The notes beneath the pieces were generated by a model. It made no database searches and had not been told where the DNA came from. It saw nothing but the letters and a program-made list of their open reading frames with translations. From Acidiphilium sp. 37-60-79 (GTDB lineage: Bacteria; Pseudomonadota; Alphaproteobacteria; Acetobacterales; Acetobacteraceae), in NCBI GenBank assembly GCA_002279355.1, contig NCBV01000017.1, positions 1-44,284 on the forward strand: a stretch of 44,284 nucleotides of DNA, given 5' to 3'. The translations under genes were made by a program, and so were the position numbers. Shown piece by piece: positions 35,203 to 44,174 of the stretch. Numbering within the stretch: the first letter of the stretch is position 1; each line of letters begins with the position of its first letter.

Positions 35203-37246
35203 CGCGTTCACCACGTCGATCCGCCCCGGCACCCCGAATTTCCGGCTCGATCTGCGCGCGATCTCGCTGCTCGAAGGGCTGCGTGCCGCGATCGCCATCG
35301 CCGTCACCATGGCGCTGGGTGCCATTTTGCACATCCCGCTCCTTGGCATCGCCGCTTTGGGCGCTCTGCTCGCCTGCTTTGCCGATCCGGGCGGCCCGGT
35401 GCGCACCCGCCTGATCCCCATTTTGCTCCTCGGCCTGCTCGGCGGTCTTGCTTTCGCACTCCTGCCGCCGCTGCTCGCCTTCGCCCCTGCCTGCGCCTTG
35501 CTGGTCGGCGCCATCCTGATTTTTGCCGGCAGCCTGTCGCGCATCTACGGCCAAGGCGGCATGCAATTCGGCAATCTGTTCGGCGTCGCCACCGTGCTGG
35601 CGCTCGACCGGCCATCCCCGTCTTTCGCGCTCGATGCCAGCATCGGCGCCATTTTTGCCGCCGGCGCATTCTGGGCCGCTTTGCTCACCCTCGGTCTCTG
35701 GCGCATGCGCCCGCACGCACCCGCCCGCGCCGCCCTCGCGCGCACCGCCCGCGCCCTCGCCGCGCTCAGCCTTGATCTTGCGGATATCAGCACCAACCCC
35801 AGCGAAACCGCGTTCGATCGCCACGCCAGCCAACATCGCCGCGCCGTGCGCGAGGCCATCGAACAGGCCCGCGCCATCACCCTCATCACCTTCCGCCGCC
35901 AAGGGGCCGCCAGCGTGCGCGGCAACCGCATTGCGCTGCGCCTCGCCACGCTCGATCTGGTGTTCGAAGCCCTCATCGCCCTGAGCGACAGCCTGACCGA
36001 CCCCGCCGATCCATCCACCGCCGCACCCGCGCTCCAACACATTGCTGGCTTTCTCACCGGCGCCGCCCCCGACATCGCGGATGATCGCCCGCTCACCACC
36101 CCCGAGCGCAGCGCCGCGCTCGACCAGCTCCGCCACCTCGCCATCACCGCGCCCGCGCGCACCCAACCGCCGCTGCGCGCCATCGCCGAGCATCTCTCCG
36201 TGCTGCTCACCTCCTCCGCACCGCCCGGTGCCGATCCAACCCTCGCCGATGCTCGCCCGCCGATCATCGGCACCGCGCTGCAAACCCTGCGCGCCAACCT
36301 CACCTGGAACTCGGTGTCGCTGCGTCACGCCACCCGCACCGCCTGCATCATCGTCCCGGTGCTCTTCGTGATGCACCGGATCCATAATCCGTTCGGCCAT
36401 TGGCTCGCGATCACCATGATCCTCACCCTGCAACCGCATTTCTCGGCAACCTGGATTCGCGCCGCCGAACGCGTCGGCGGCACCGTCGCCGGCGGCATCC
36501 TCGCCGCCCTGATCGGACTCATCTGTACCACGCCGCTCGCAATCTCGCTGACTATGGTACCGCTCGCCCTCGCCGCCTTCGCCGTGCGCGGCGCCAATTT
36601 CAGCGCCTTCGTCGCCATCCTCACCCCCATGATCGTGTTGCTGATCGAGCAAATCGCCCCCGGCACCAGCCCCCGCCTCGTCGCCCTCTCGCGCATCGGC
36701 TTTACGCTGCTGGGCGGCCTGCTCGCCATCGCCGCCAATCTGCTGCTCTGGCCCAGTTTCGAGACCAACCGCCTCGCCGCCGCCAGCAACGCCGCAATCA
36801 CCGCCCACCAAGCCTATCTGCGCGCCACCTTTGCAAGCCTCACTGAGCCCGCCCAAGCCACCCTCGCTGCCGCCCGCCGCGCCGCCGGCCTCGCCAGCAA
36901 TAATCTCGAAGCCTCCATCGCCCGCGCCCTCGCCGAACCCCATCGCGGCACTGATCCCGAACTGCGCCGCGCCGTGGTCGTCGACGCCACGCTGCGCCGC
37001 ATGGCCGGTCGGCTGGTGTCCCTCCGCCTCGCCACCCCCAGCCTCACCCGCGCCGATGGCGCTTGGCTCGAACCATGGGTGCCCTATCTCACCAACCAGC
37101 TCGACGCGCCCGCCCCCGCCCAAACCCAGCCGCCCCTAATCGCGCCCGCCGCCCCAACCTCCCTGGTCGAATCGCTTGCCCGCCTGTCGCGGCAGGTGGA
37201 ATTGATCAGCGCGCAAATGCATGAGAATCAACCCGACCATGGCTGA
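35189..37246 (+). CDS. FUSC family inner-membrane protein (aromatic acid exporter-like)
   Basis: The 685-residue protein has two clusters of hydrophobic helices (residues about 25-175 and 380-525) separated by soluble helical segments, the FUSC/YccS arrangement. The second cluster begins LRHATRTACIIVPVLFVMHRIHNPFGHWLAITMILTLQPHFSATWIRAAERVGGTVAGGILAAL, the FUSC core. Family members are linked to fusaric acid or hydroxybenzoate efflux; the substrate here is unknown. It overlaps parC and the following ABC exporter by a few bases. No membrane-fusion partner is adjacent. Confidence 0.85.
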   Translation: MAQANAFTTSIRPGTPNFRLDLRAISLLEGLRAAIAIAVTMALGAILHIPLLGIAALGALLACFADPGGPVRTRLIPILLLGLLGGLAFALLPPLLAFAPACALLVGAILIFAGSLSRIYGQGGMQFGNLFGVATVLALDRPSPSFALDASIGAIFAAGAFWAALLTLGLWRMRPHAPARAALARTARALAALSLDLADISTNPSETAFDRHASQHRRAVREAIEQARAITLITFRRQGAASVRGNRIALRLATLDLVFEALIALSDSLTDPADPSTAAPALQHIAGFLTGAAPDIADDRPLTTPERSAALDQLRHLAITAPARTQPPLRAIAEHLSVLLTSSAPPGADPTLADARPPIIGTALQTLRANLTWNSVSLRHATRTACIIVPVLFVMHRIHNPFGHWLAITMILTLQPHFSATWIRAAERVGGTVAGGILAALIGLICTTPLAISLTMVPLALAAFAVRGANFSAFVAILTPMIVLLIEQIAPGTSPRLVALSRIGFTLLGGLLAIAANLLLWPSFETNRLAAASNAAITAHQAYLRATFASLTEPAQATLAAARRAAGLASNNLEASIARALAEPHRGTDPELRRAVVVDATLRRMAGRLVSLRLATPSLTRADGAWLEPWVPYLTNQLDAPAPAQTQPPLIAPAAPTSLVESLARLSRQVELISAQMHENQPDHG

Positions 37247-38978
37247 TCCATCCCACCCCGCCACCCTGCCGCTGGTCCGCCGCCTCTGGCGCGATCACGT
37301 GCGCCATTTTCGCGGGCGCATCGCCCTCATCATCATCGCCACCCTGCTCATGTCGGGCACCACCGCCCTCTACCCCGCCTTGATCGACCGCGCTTTCACC
37401 ATGTTCGCCAAACGCGACCCGCGCATCCTCTATCAAGTCCCCGCCATCGTCCTCGCCGTCACCCTGGTCAAAGCCATCGCCCAATATGCCCAAACCATCC
37501 TGACCCAACAGGTCGTGCTCGGCACCATCAAACGCTTGCAATCGGCCATGTTCGCCCACCTCACCAACGCCGAACTCGCCCGCCTCGAACGCGAACCCCC
37601 CGCCGCCCTCGCCGCACGCTTCACCACCGATGCCACAATCATCCGCGAAGCCATGTCCCGCGCCGTCAATGGCATCGCCGACGCCTTCACCCTCATCGGC
37701 CTCGTCATCACCATGATCTGGATCGATTGGGAACTCAGCCTCATCGCCGCCGTGCTCTACCCGCTCGCCGGGCTGCCGGTGCAAAAAATTGGCCGGCGCA
37801 TCCGCCGCGCCTCCGGCGGCATGCAAGAACGCATGGGCGAAGCCGCCTCCCTGCTCACCGAAAGCTTCGCCCAAGCCCGCACCGTGCGCGCCTACGGGCT
37901 CGAACAGCCCGAACAACACCGCGCCAACCAAGCCTTCGACCAGCTCTACACCGCCCTGCTCCGCATGATCCGTGGCCGCGCCGCCCTCGACCCGATGCTC
38001 GAAGTGCTCGGCGGCGTCGCCATCGCCGCCGTCATCGGCTTCGCCGGCTGGCGCAACGCTGCCGGCGCCGCCGGTATCGGTAATTTCACCGGCTTCGTCG
38101 CCGCCCTGCTGATCGCCTCGCGCCCGCTGCGCGCACTCGGCACCATGAACGCCGCCATCCAAGAAGGCCTCGCCGGCCTCAACCGCGTCTATGCCGTGAT
38201 CGATGAACCCGCCACCGCCCCCGCCACCGGCACAATCACCCTCCCCCAAGGCCCCGGTCGCGTCACCTTCGAGCACGTCGCCTTCGCCTACCCCGATGGC
38301 CGCCCCGGCCTCGTCGATCTCTCCTTCACCGCCGAACCCGGCCGCACCCTCGCCCTCGTCGGCGCCTCCGGCGCCGGTAAATCCACCGCCCTCGCCCTCA
38401 TCCCCCGCCTCTACGATGCCCAGCACGGCCGTATCCTGATCGATGATATCGATATCACCCGCCTGACCCTCACCAGCCTGCGCGCCGCCATCGCCTATGT
38501 TGGCCAGGATTCGCTCCTGTTCGATGATACCATCGCCGCCAACATCGCCATGGGTCGCCCCAACGCCAGCCGCACCGCCATCGAAGCAGCCGCCCACGCC
38601 GCCGCCGCCCATTTCGTCACAACCCTGCCCGAAGGCTTTGAAACCCGCGTCGGCGTCAACGGCCAACGCCTCTCCGGCGGCCAACGCCAACGCATCGCCA
38701 TCGCCCGCGCCCTCCTGCGCGACCCGCGCATCCTCCTGCTCGATGAAGCCACCTCCGCCCTCGACGCCGAATCCGAAGCCCTCGTCCAACAAGCCCTCAC
38801 CCGCCTGCGCACCGGGCGAACCACCCTCGTCGTCGCCCACCGCCTCGCCACCGTGCGCGACGCCGATCACATCGCCGTGCTCAATGCCGGCCAAATCATC
38901 GAATCCGGCACCTACGCCAGCCTCCTCAACGAAAAAGGCACCTTCGCCCGCCTCGTCCGCGCCCAAGCCCTGACTTGA
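37239..38978 (+). CDS. ABC exporter, fused permease-ATPase (MsbA/type IV exporter)
   Basis: The 579-residue half-transporter has an N-terminal six-helix permease (from about residue 25 to 300) and a C-terminal ATPase. The ATPase shows Walker A GASGAGKST, Q-loop VGQDSLLFDDTIAANIAMG, signature LSGGQRQRIAIARALL, Walker B ILLLDEATSALD and H-loop VVAHRLATV. It would work as a homodimer exporting lipid, drug or peptide; MsbA-like lipid A flipping is possible but not shown. The ATG at 37239 overlaps the FUSC stop by eight bases, the same kind of overlap seen at recO/parC; an ATG at 37221 is the alternative. Confidence 0.9.
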   Translation: MADPSHPATLPLVRRLWRDHVRHFRGRIALIIIATLLMSGTTALYPALIDRAFTMFAKRDPRILYQVPAIVLAVTLVKAIAQYAQTILTQQVVLGTIKRLQSAMFAHLTNAELARLEREPPAALAARFTTDATIIREAMSRAVNGIADAFTLIGLVITMIWIDWELSLIAAVLYPLAGLPVQKIGRRIRRASGGMQERMGEAASLLTESFAQARTVRAYGLEQPEQHRANQAFDQLYTALLRMIRGRAALDPMLEVLGGVAIAAVIGFAGWRNAAGAAGIGNFTGFVAALLIASRPLRALGTMNAAIQEGLAGLNRVYAVIDEPATAPATGTITLPQGPGRVTFEHVAFAYPDGRPGLVDLSFTAEPGRTLALVGASGAGKSTALALIPRLYDAQHGRILIDDIDITRLTLTSLRAAIAYVGQDSLLFDDTIAANIAMGRPNASRTAIEAAAHAAAAHFVTTLPEGFETRVGVNGQRLSGGQRQRIAIARALLRDPRILLLDEATSALDAESEALVQQALTRLRTGRTTLVVAHRLATVRDADHIAVLNAGQIIESGTYASLLNEKGTFARLVRAQALT

Positions 38979-39031
38979 CCTGAAACGACCTGAACGGGTT
39001 AAGCGCGGGAAGAGGGTAGGGTAGGGGAAGG

Positions 39032-39213
39032 CCAGGGCTCTGCCCTGGACCCGCTAAGGTCGAGCCCTTAGAACCCTCTAGCGTTTTAGGGTTGGGGAGG
39101 GCGATTCAGGCAAAGGCTGGGGATAGGCCAATGCCTCGCCCTCCCCAACCCTAAAACGAATGGATTGCAAAGGCTCAGCCTTTGCCGGGGTTCCAAGGGG
39201 CAGCGCCCCTTGG
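39032..39213. repeat. Cluster of nested palindromes (REP-like element)
   Basis: Between the convergent ABC exporter and GabT-like genes lie at least five perfect inverted repeats: CCAGGGC-TCT-GCCCTGG (39032-39048), CTAAGG/CCTTAG (39054-39071), a 23-bp repeat (39082-39104 with 39136-39158), GCAAAGGC-TCA-GCCTTTGC (39167-39185), and CCAAGGGGC-AGC-GCCCCTTGG (39193-39213) followed by CCTTTTCC. The last could terminate transcription. The set resembles a mobile, non-coding extragenic palindromic element. Confidence 0.75.
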
Positions 39214-39245
39214 CCTTTTCCGTTCCCTTGCCCCAATTCCCCGGC

Positions 39246-40523
39246 TCAAACCGTCAGTGCCTGTTCGAGCAGGTCGAGTCCTTCGGCGAGGGTGGCGTCA
39301 CCGATGGTGAGGGGGCTGAGCAGGCGGATGCTATTGCCGTAAACCCCGCAGGACAGCAGGATCAGGCCGAGGCTGCGCGCTTTCGCGAGAACGGCGCGGG
39401 TGGTGTCGGGGTCGGGATCGGTGGTGCCGCGTTGTTTGACGATATCGAACGCGATCATCGCGCCAGGGCCGCGGATGGCGTTGACGGGTAGGCTGCTATT
39501 GCGATGGGCGATAGCGTGCAGGCGGCTGGTGATGGTGGCGCCGATGCTATTGGCGCGTTCGACCAATTTTTCCTCTTCGATCACGTCGAGCACGGCGAGG
39601 GCGGCGGCGCAGGCGAGCGGGCTACCGGCGTAAGTGCCGCCGAGGCCGCCGGGTTCGGGCGCATCCATGATGGCGGCGCGGCCGATCACGCCCGATAGCG
39701 GAAACCCGCCAGCCAGTGACTTAGCAATGGTCATCAGATCGGGTTTCACCCCGGAATGTTCGATGCCGAACATCCGCCCAGTGCGGGCAAAGCCGGTTTG
39801 CACCTCATCGGCGATCAGCAAAATACCGTGCTGATCGCACAAAGCGCGCAGCGCCTGGAGCAACTCGGCGGGGGCGGGGATAAACCCGCCTTCCCCCTGC
39901 ACCGGCTCGATCACAATGGCAGCCACGCGGGAGGGTTCGATATCAGCACGGAACAGCATATCGATGGCGCGCAGACTATCCGCGACGCTGACCCCAAACG
40001 GCTCAAACGGGAACGGCGCGTGATAAATTTCCGCGGGCATCGGCGCGAAATTTTTCTTGTAAGGCAGCACCTTGCCGGTCATCGCCATGGTGAGCAGGGT
40101 GCGCCCGTGATAGCCCCCGGCAAAGGTGATAATGCCGGGTCGCCCAGTGGCGGCGCGGGCAATTTTCACCGCATTTTCAACAGCCTCCGCCCCGGTGGTC
40201 AAAAACACTGTCTTGGCTGGCCCGTCGATCGGCGCGATCGCGTTCAGCCGTTCCGCGAGCGCGATATAGGGTTCATAGGGCGACACCTGAAAGCAGGTAT
40301 GGGTAAACAGGCCGAGCTGGGCTTGCACCGCCGCAATCACTTTCGGGTGCCGATGCCCGGTATTGAGCACCGCGATCCCCGCCGCGAAATCAATATAGCG
40401 CCGCCCGTCTTCATCCCATAATTCGGCATTTTCGGCGCGCGCGCAGTAAACCGGATGGGCAATCCCCACCCCGCGCGCCACAGCGGCGGAATGTCGAGCC
40501 TGCAAAGCTTCATTGGCGGACAT
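39246..40523 (-). CDS. Class III aminotransferase, GabT-like (4-aminobutyrate--2-oxoglutarate)
   Basis: The 425-residue PLP enzyme matches GabT/DavT: GIAHPVYCARAENAELWDEDGRRYIDFAAGIAVLNTGHRHP, FLTTGAEAVENAVKIARAATGRPGI, FAGGYHGRTLLTMAMTGKV, VIEPVQGEGGFIPAP, LIADEVQTGFARTGRMF and the Schiff-base lysine in TIAKSLAGGFPLSGVIG. It transfers the amino group of GABA or 5-aminovalerate to 2-oxoglutarate. The ATG at 40523 has GGAGG five bases upstream. No succinate-semialdehyde dehydrogenase is adjacent, so GABA versus aminovalerate use cannot be decided. Confidence 0.92.
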   Translation of the reverse strand: MSANEALQARHSAAVARGVGIAHPVYCARAENAELWDEDGRRYIDFAAGIAVLNTGHRHPKVIAAVQAQLGLFTHTCFQVSPYEPYIALAERLNAIAPIDGPAKTVFLTTGAEAVENAVKIARAATGRPGIITFAGGYHGRTLLTMAMTGKVLPYKKNFAPMPAEIYHAPFPFEPFGVSVADSLRAIDMLFRADIEPSRVAAIVIEPVQGEGGFIPAPAELLQALRALCDQHGILLIADEVQTGFARTGRMFGIEHSGVKPDLMTIAKSLAGGFPLSGVIGRAAIMDAPEPGGLGGTYAGSPLACAAALAVLDVIEEEKLVERANSIGATITSRLHAIAHRNSSLPVNAIRGPGAMIAFDIVKQRGTTDPDPDTTRAVLAKARSLGLILLSCGVYGNSIRLLSPLTIGDATLAEGLDLLEQALTV

Positions 40524-40629
40524 GGTCACCTCCTTCAATCGGTTTGCTCCTATACGCGCTCAGCCATAACCCTGTCATCGGCCTGCGCGATGCTTGCTCC
40601 GACACGGCGGATAATCGTACACATCTTCC

Positions 40630-42455
40630 GTGCCCAGCCTGACCCATCCCCGCACCCGCCCGGACGCGCCGCCTGATCCGCCCGATCCCCTCGCGCTCCT
40701 GCACCGCATTTTCGGTCATTCCGGCTTTCGCGGCGATCAAGCTGACATCGTCAACCATCTCATCACCGGCCAGGACGCCATCGTCCTCATGCCCACCGGC
40801 GGCGGCAAATCGCTTTGCTATCAGCTCCCCGCTTTGTGCCGTCCCGGCGTCGCCGTGGTGGTTTCGCCCCTCATCGCGCTGATGCGCAACCAGGTCGAAG
40901 CCCTGCGCCAGCTCGGCGTGCGCGCCGCCGCCCTCAATTCCAGTATCACCGGCGCCGAACAATCCGCCGTGCGCAGCCAATTGCGCGCAGGCACGCTCGA
41001 TCTGCTCTATGTCGCGCCCGAGCGGCTGGTCTCGGATGATTTCATGGCCCTGCTCGATGATCTGCGCATCGCTTTGTTCGCCATCGATGAAGCCCATTGC
41101 GTGAGCCAATGGGGCCATGATTTCCGCCCGGAATATCTGCAACTCGCGAGCCTCGGCGGGCGCTATCCCGGCGTGCCGCGCATCGCGCTCACCGCCACCG
41201 CCGACCCGCAAACCCGCGAGGACATCGCCCGCCGCCTCGGCCTGCCCAATGCCCGGCTGTTCCTCTCCAGCTTCGATCGCCCGAACATCACCTATGCAAT
41301 CCTGCCAAAAGCCGAACCCAAGCGCCAATTGCTCAGCTTTTTGCGCCGCCATCCCGGCGCCAGCGGCATCGTCTATTGCCTCAGCCGCGCCACGGTCGAT
41401 GAAACCGCCGCTTGGCTGCAAGCGCAAACGCCGATGACCTCACCGGATCAGGCCTCGTGCTGGTCGCCACCATCGCCTTCGGTATGGGCATCGACAAGCC
41501 CGACGTGCGCTTCGTCGCCCATCTCGATCTGCCCTCCAGCCTCGAAGCCTATTATCAGGAAACCGGCCGCGCCGGGCGCGATGGCAACCCAGCCGAAACT
41601 TTTCTCCTCTATGGCATGCAAGACGTCGTGCTCCGCCGCCGCATGATCGATCAAGGCAACGCGCCCGAGCCGGTCAAACGCATCGAACGCGGCAAGCTCG
41701 ATGCGCTGCTCGGCGTCTGCGAAACCGCCGGCTGTCGCCGCCAAGCCATCCTCGCCCATTTCGGCGAAACCTATCCCGCTCCGTGCGGCAATTGCGATAA
41801 TTGCGCCCGCCCGGTCGCGACGTGGGACGGCACCATTGCCGCCCGCAAAGCCCTCTCCGCCATCCACCGCACCGGCCAGCGCTTCGGCGTCGGCCACCTC
41901 ACCGATCTCCTGCTCGGCATCCAAACCGAAAAAATAACCCGCTTTAACCATCATGCGCTCCCCACCTTCGGCGTCGGCACCGAGCTTGATCGCAAAGGCT
42001 GGGGCTCCGTCTTTCGCCAACTCGTCGTCAATGGCATTCTCGCCGTCGATCACGATGCCTTCGGCGCCCTCATCCCCACCGAACGCGCCGCCCCCATCCT
42101 GCGCGGCCAGCAGCCCATTTCGTTTCGCCGCGACCTTGAGCCAGAGCGAAAATCATCCCCATCCACATCCACATCCCCATCCACATCGCAGGCCCGTGCA
42201 GCCACCCGCGCCGCCAAGGCCGCCATCCCCATCGAAGACAGCAACGCCCCACTTTTTGAAAAACTCCGCGCGCTCCGCAAACAACTCGCGAGCGAGCAAG
42301 GCGTGCCCGCCTACGTCATTTTCCACGACAGCACATTAATCGCCCTCGCCAACGCCCGCCCCAGCACCCGCGCCGACCTCGCCGCCATCCCCGGCATGGG
42401 CACCAGCAAAATCGACCGCTACGGCGATTCGCTCCTCAGCCTCATCGCCGAATGA
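40630..42455 (+). pseudogene. recQ: recQ ATP-dependent DNA helicase, broken by internal deletion and frameshift
   Basis: The first frame (from GTG 40630) encodes RecQ motifs 0-[59 protein letters not shown], then [22 protein letters not shown]. Homology stops near 41427. In the -1 frame it resumes with [37 protein letters not shown], the RQC zinc site CGNCDNC, and an HRDC domain ending at 42455. Roughly 20-25 residues, including the conserved YHAGL segment of motif IV, are missing at the junction (41428-41438), and the frame changes. RecQ unwinds DNA in recombination; this copy is probably non-functional unless the sequence is wrong. A PST-rich low-complexity linker lies near 42150-42190. Confidence 0.88.
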
Positions 42456-42630
42456 CCGGCTCGACGGCACAGAAACCAGCGCCTGAAGCTGTTTCGCACC
42501 GCTCGCATGGCGCCGCACCCTAATATTTTCCACGCGCGTTGCCCCGCGCGAACGGCACGGCACGAACCACCCAACATCACCCATTTTTCGCTCCTTTGCG
42601 TGCCTCCCCAAAAACGCGCACACTCGCCCC

Positions 42631-43668
42631 ATGACCTGGGACCATATTCGCATTGCTCGCTTCGGCGGCCCGGACGTTCTCGAACTGGTCCATGAATCGA
42701 TCATGCCCGAGCCCGGCCCCGGCGAAGTCCGCCTGCGCGTAATCGCCGCGGGCACCGGCTTTACCGACAGTTTCATCCGCCGTGGCCGATACCCCGATTT
42801 CAAAGGTCCGCTGCCCTTCACGCCAGGCTATGATCTCGTCGGCATCGTCGAACAGCACGGCCCCGGCGTCACCAGCCCGCCGATCGGCCAAATCGTCGCC
42901 GATCTCTGCGTCACCGGCGGCTACACCCAATACGCAATCCGCCCCGCCAACGGCCTCGTCCCCGTCCCCGACGGCCTCGATCCGGCCGAAGCGGTCTGCA
43001 TCCCACTCGCCTATCTCACCGCCTTCCAAATGCTCACCCGTTGCCAACATCTCGCGCCCGGCGCCACAATTCTGGTCATCGGCGCATCCGGCACCGTCGG
43101 CACCGCCCTGCTTGACCTCGCCCGAGCGCTCGGCCTCAACGCCATCGGCACCTGCTCCGCCGCCAACATGCCCATCGTCGAACGCTTCGGCGCCACCGCC
43201 ATCGATTACCGCAACGGCGATTTCGTCGCCGCTGTCCATCGCCTCACCACCATCAGCCAAGGCACCTCCGGCGTCGCCGCCGCGTTTGATGCGATCGGCG
43301 GACCCCATTTCAGCCGATCCTTCGCCTGCCTCGCCCAAGGCGGCTTGCTCGTCGGCTACGGGTCACAAACCATGGCCACCGGGCGCGAAAGCCTGCTCGC
43401 CGCCGCACTCGGCATCGCCCGCCTTAAGCTATGGAACAGTCTCAGCCCATTGTTTGGCGGCCGACGCGCCTGCTGGTACAGCATCACCGACCGCCGCAAA
43501 ACACACCAAGACGACTTCAAATCCGATATGGCACTCCTGTTCCAACGCCTGCACAACCACACGATTCACCCCACCGTCATCGACCGGCTCCCCCTCGCCG
43601 CCGCTCAAACGGTCCACCGCCGGATCGACGCTGGCGGCCTTGGCGGCAAAATCGTTTTGCTCCCCTAA
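42631..43668 (+). CDS. Medium-chain dehydrogenase/reductase, quinone oxidoreductase-like
   Basis: The 345-residue protein is a zinc-free MDR enzyme. The N-terminal GroES-like fold has RIARFGGPDVLELV, AAGTGFTDSFIRRGRYP and PFTPGYDLVGIVE. The Rossmann domain shows ILVIGASGTVGTALLDLARALG, the NAD(P) glycine motif, then FDAIGGPHF and LLVGYGS. Such proteins reduce quinones or enoyl compounds with NADPH; the substrate is unknown. About 175 bases separate it from recQ, enough for its own promoter. Start by ATG without a strong ribosome binding site. Confidence 0.88.
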   Translation: MTWDHIRIARFGGPDVLELVHESIMPEPGPGEVRLRVIAAGTGFTDSFIRRGRYPDFKGPLPFTPGYDLVGIVEQHGPGVTSPPIGQIVADLCVTGGYTQYAIRPANGLVPVPDGLDPAEAVCIPLAYLTAFQMLTRCQHLAPGATILVIGASGTVGTALLDLARALGLNAIGTCSAANMPIVERFGATAIDYRNGDFVAAVHRLTTISQGTSGVAAAFDAIGGPHFSRSFACLAQGGLLVGYGSQTMATGRESLLAAALGIARLKLWNSLSPLFGGRRACWYSITDRRKTHQDDFKSDMALLFQRLHNHTIHPTVIDRLPLAAAQTVHRRIDAGGLGGKIVLLP

Positions 43669-43753
43669 GTTTATCGCCCCCCCCAACGCCAATGATCGCC
43701 GCGTGCTTGGCAATCTCCCGCGCCTGCAGCGCCGGCGTCGCGGCAATAAAGCG

Positions 43754-43785
43754 AAAGGCCGGAGCAGGTGAGCGCTCCGGCCTTT
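43754..43785 (-). terminator. Rho-independent-type terminator of the His-rich gene
   Basis: AAAGGCCGGAGC (43754-43765) pairs perfectly with 43774-43785, a 12-bp GC-rich stem with an 8-base loop. Read leftward it follows the His-rich gene stop by six bases and ends in TTT, then CGCTTTATT. Confidence 0.75.
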
Positions 43786-43791
43786 GGTTAG

Positions 43792-44004
43792 TTAAGCATG
43801 GGCATGGGTGTCGGCAGCCTGCTTGGCGGCTTCGTCCGCATGATGGGTGGCATGCAGATGGTGCGCATGCGCCAAGTGAGCGTGATGCGCAGCAGCTTCA
43901 TGCTCATGCGCTTCGGCATGCTTGGCAGCCTCGTGGTGATGATGAGCAGCGCGCTCATGATGCATGGCGGCGTGCGCATGATGTTCGTGAGTGGTGTGAG
44001 CCAT
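43792..44004 (-). CDS. Small histidine-rich protein, putative metal binding
   Basis: The 70-residue protein contains 25 histidines (36 percent) and abundant alanine, for example EHHAHAAMHHERAAHHHH and AHHAHLAHAHHLHATHH. There are no cysteines and no signal peptide. Alanine, glutamate and histidine spaced in this way suggest one long helix lined with imidazoles, suited to nickel, zinc, copper or proton binding, as in the unrelated H. pylori Hpn. AGGA lies six bases before the ATG at 44004 and a strong terminator follows, supporting real expression. The longer frame from 44094 adds 30 unrelated residues. I know of no assigned function. Confidence 0.75.
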   Translation of the reverse strand: MAHTTHEHHAHAAMHHERAAHHHHEAAKHAEAHEHEAAAHHAHLAHAHHLHATHHADEAAKQAADTHAHA

Positions 44005-44174
44005 GATGTTCCTCGCTGTTTGAATGACTGCTTGTTGCAGCCATTCCAAAGTGCGCCAGAATATGTGACGATTGCCACCATGCCCAAGTGACAAATAGAA
44101 GTCATTTCAGCACCCCACCAAACGCTCCCTTTTCGCGCCTTGCGCACCCCGCCGCTCCTATGCAATATTAACTC

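Noticed and set aside
35108-38966. Very long Gly/Asp/Glu-rich frames on the minus strand opposite the FUSC and ABC genes
   Set aside because: They are shadows caused by GC-rich codon bias. The plus strand has full Walker, LSGGQ and FUSC motifs; the minus products match nothing.
39032-39213. CRISPR array
   Set aside because: The repeats are different palindromes, not one direct repeat with equal spacers, and no cas gene is near.
43798-44091. Methionine-rich 97-residue frame on the plus strand
   Set aside because: It is the antisense of the His-rich gene: CAT (His) reads ATG (Met) on the other strand. The sense strand has the ribosome binding site and terminator.
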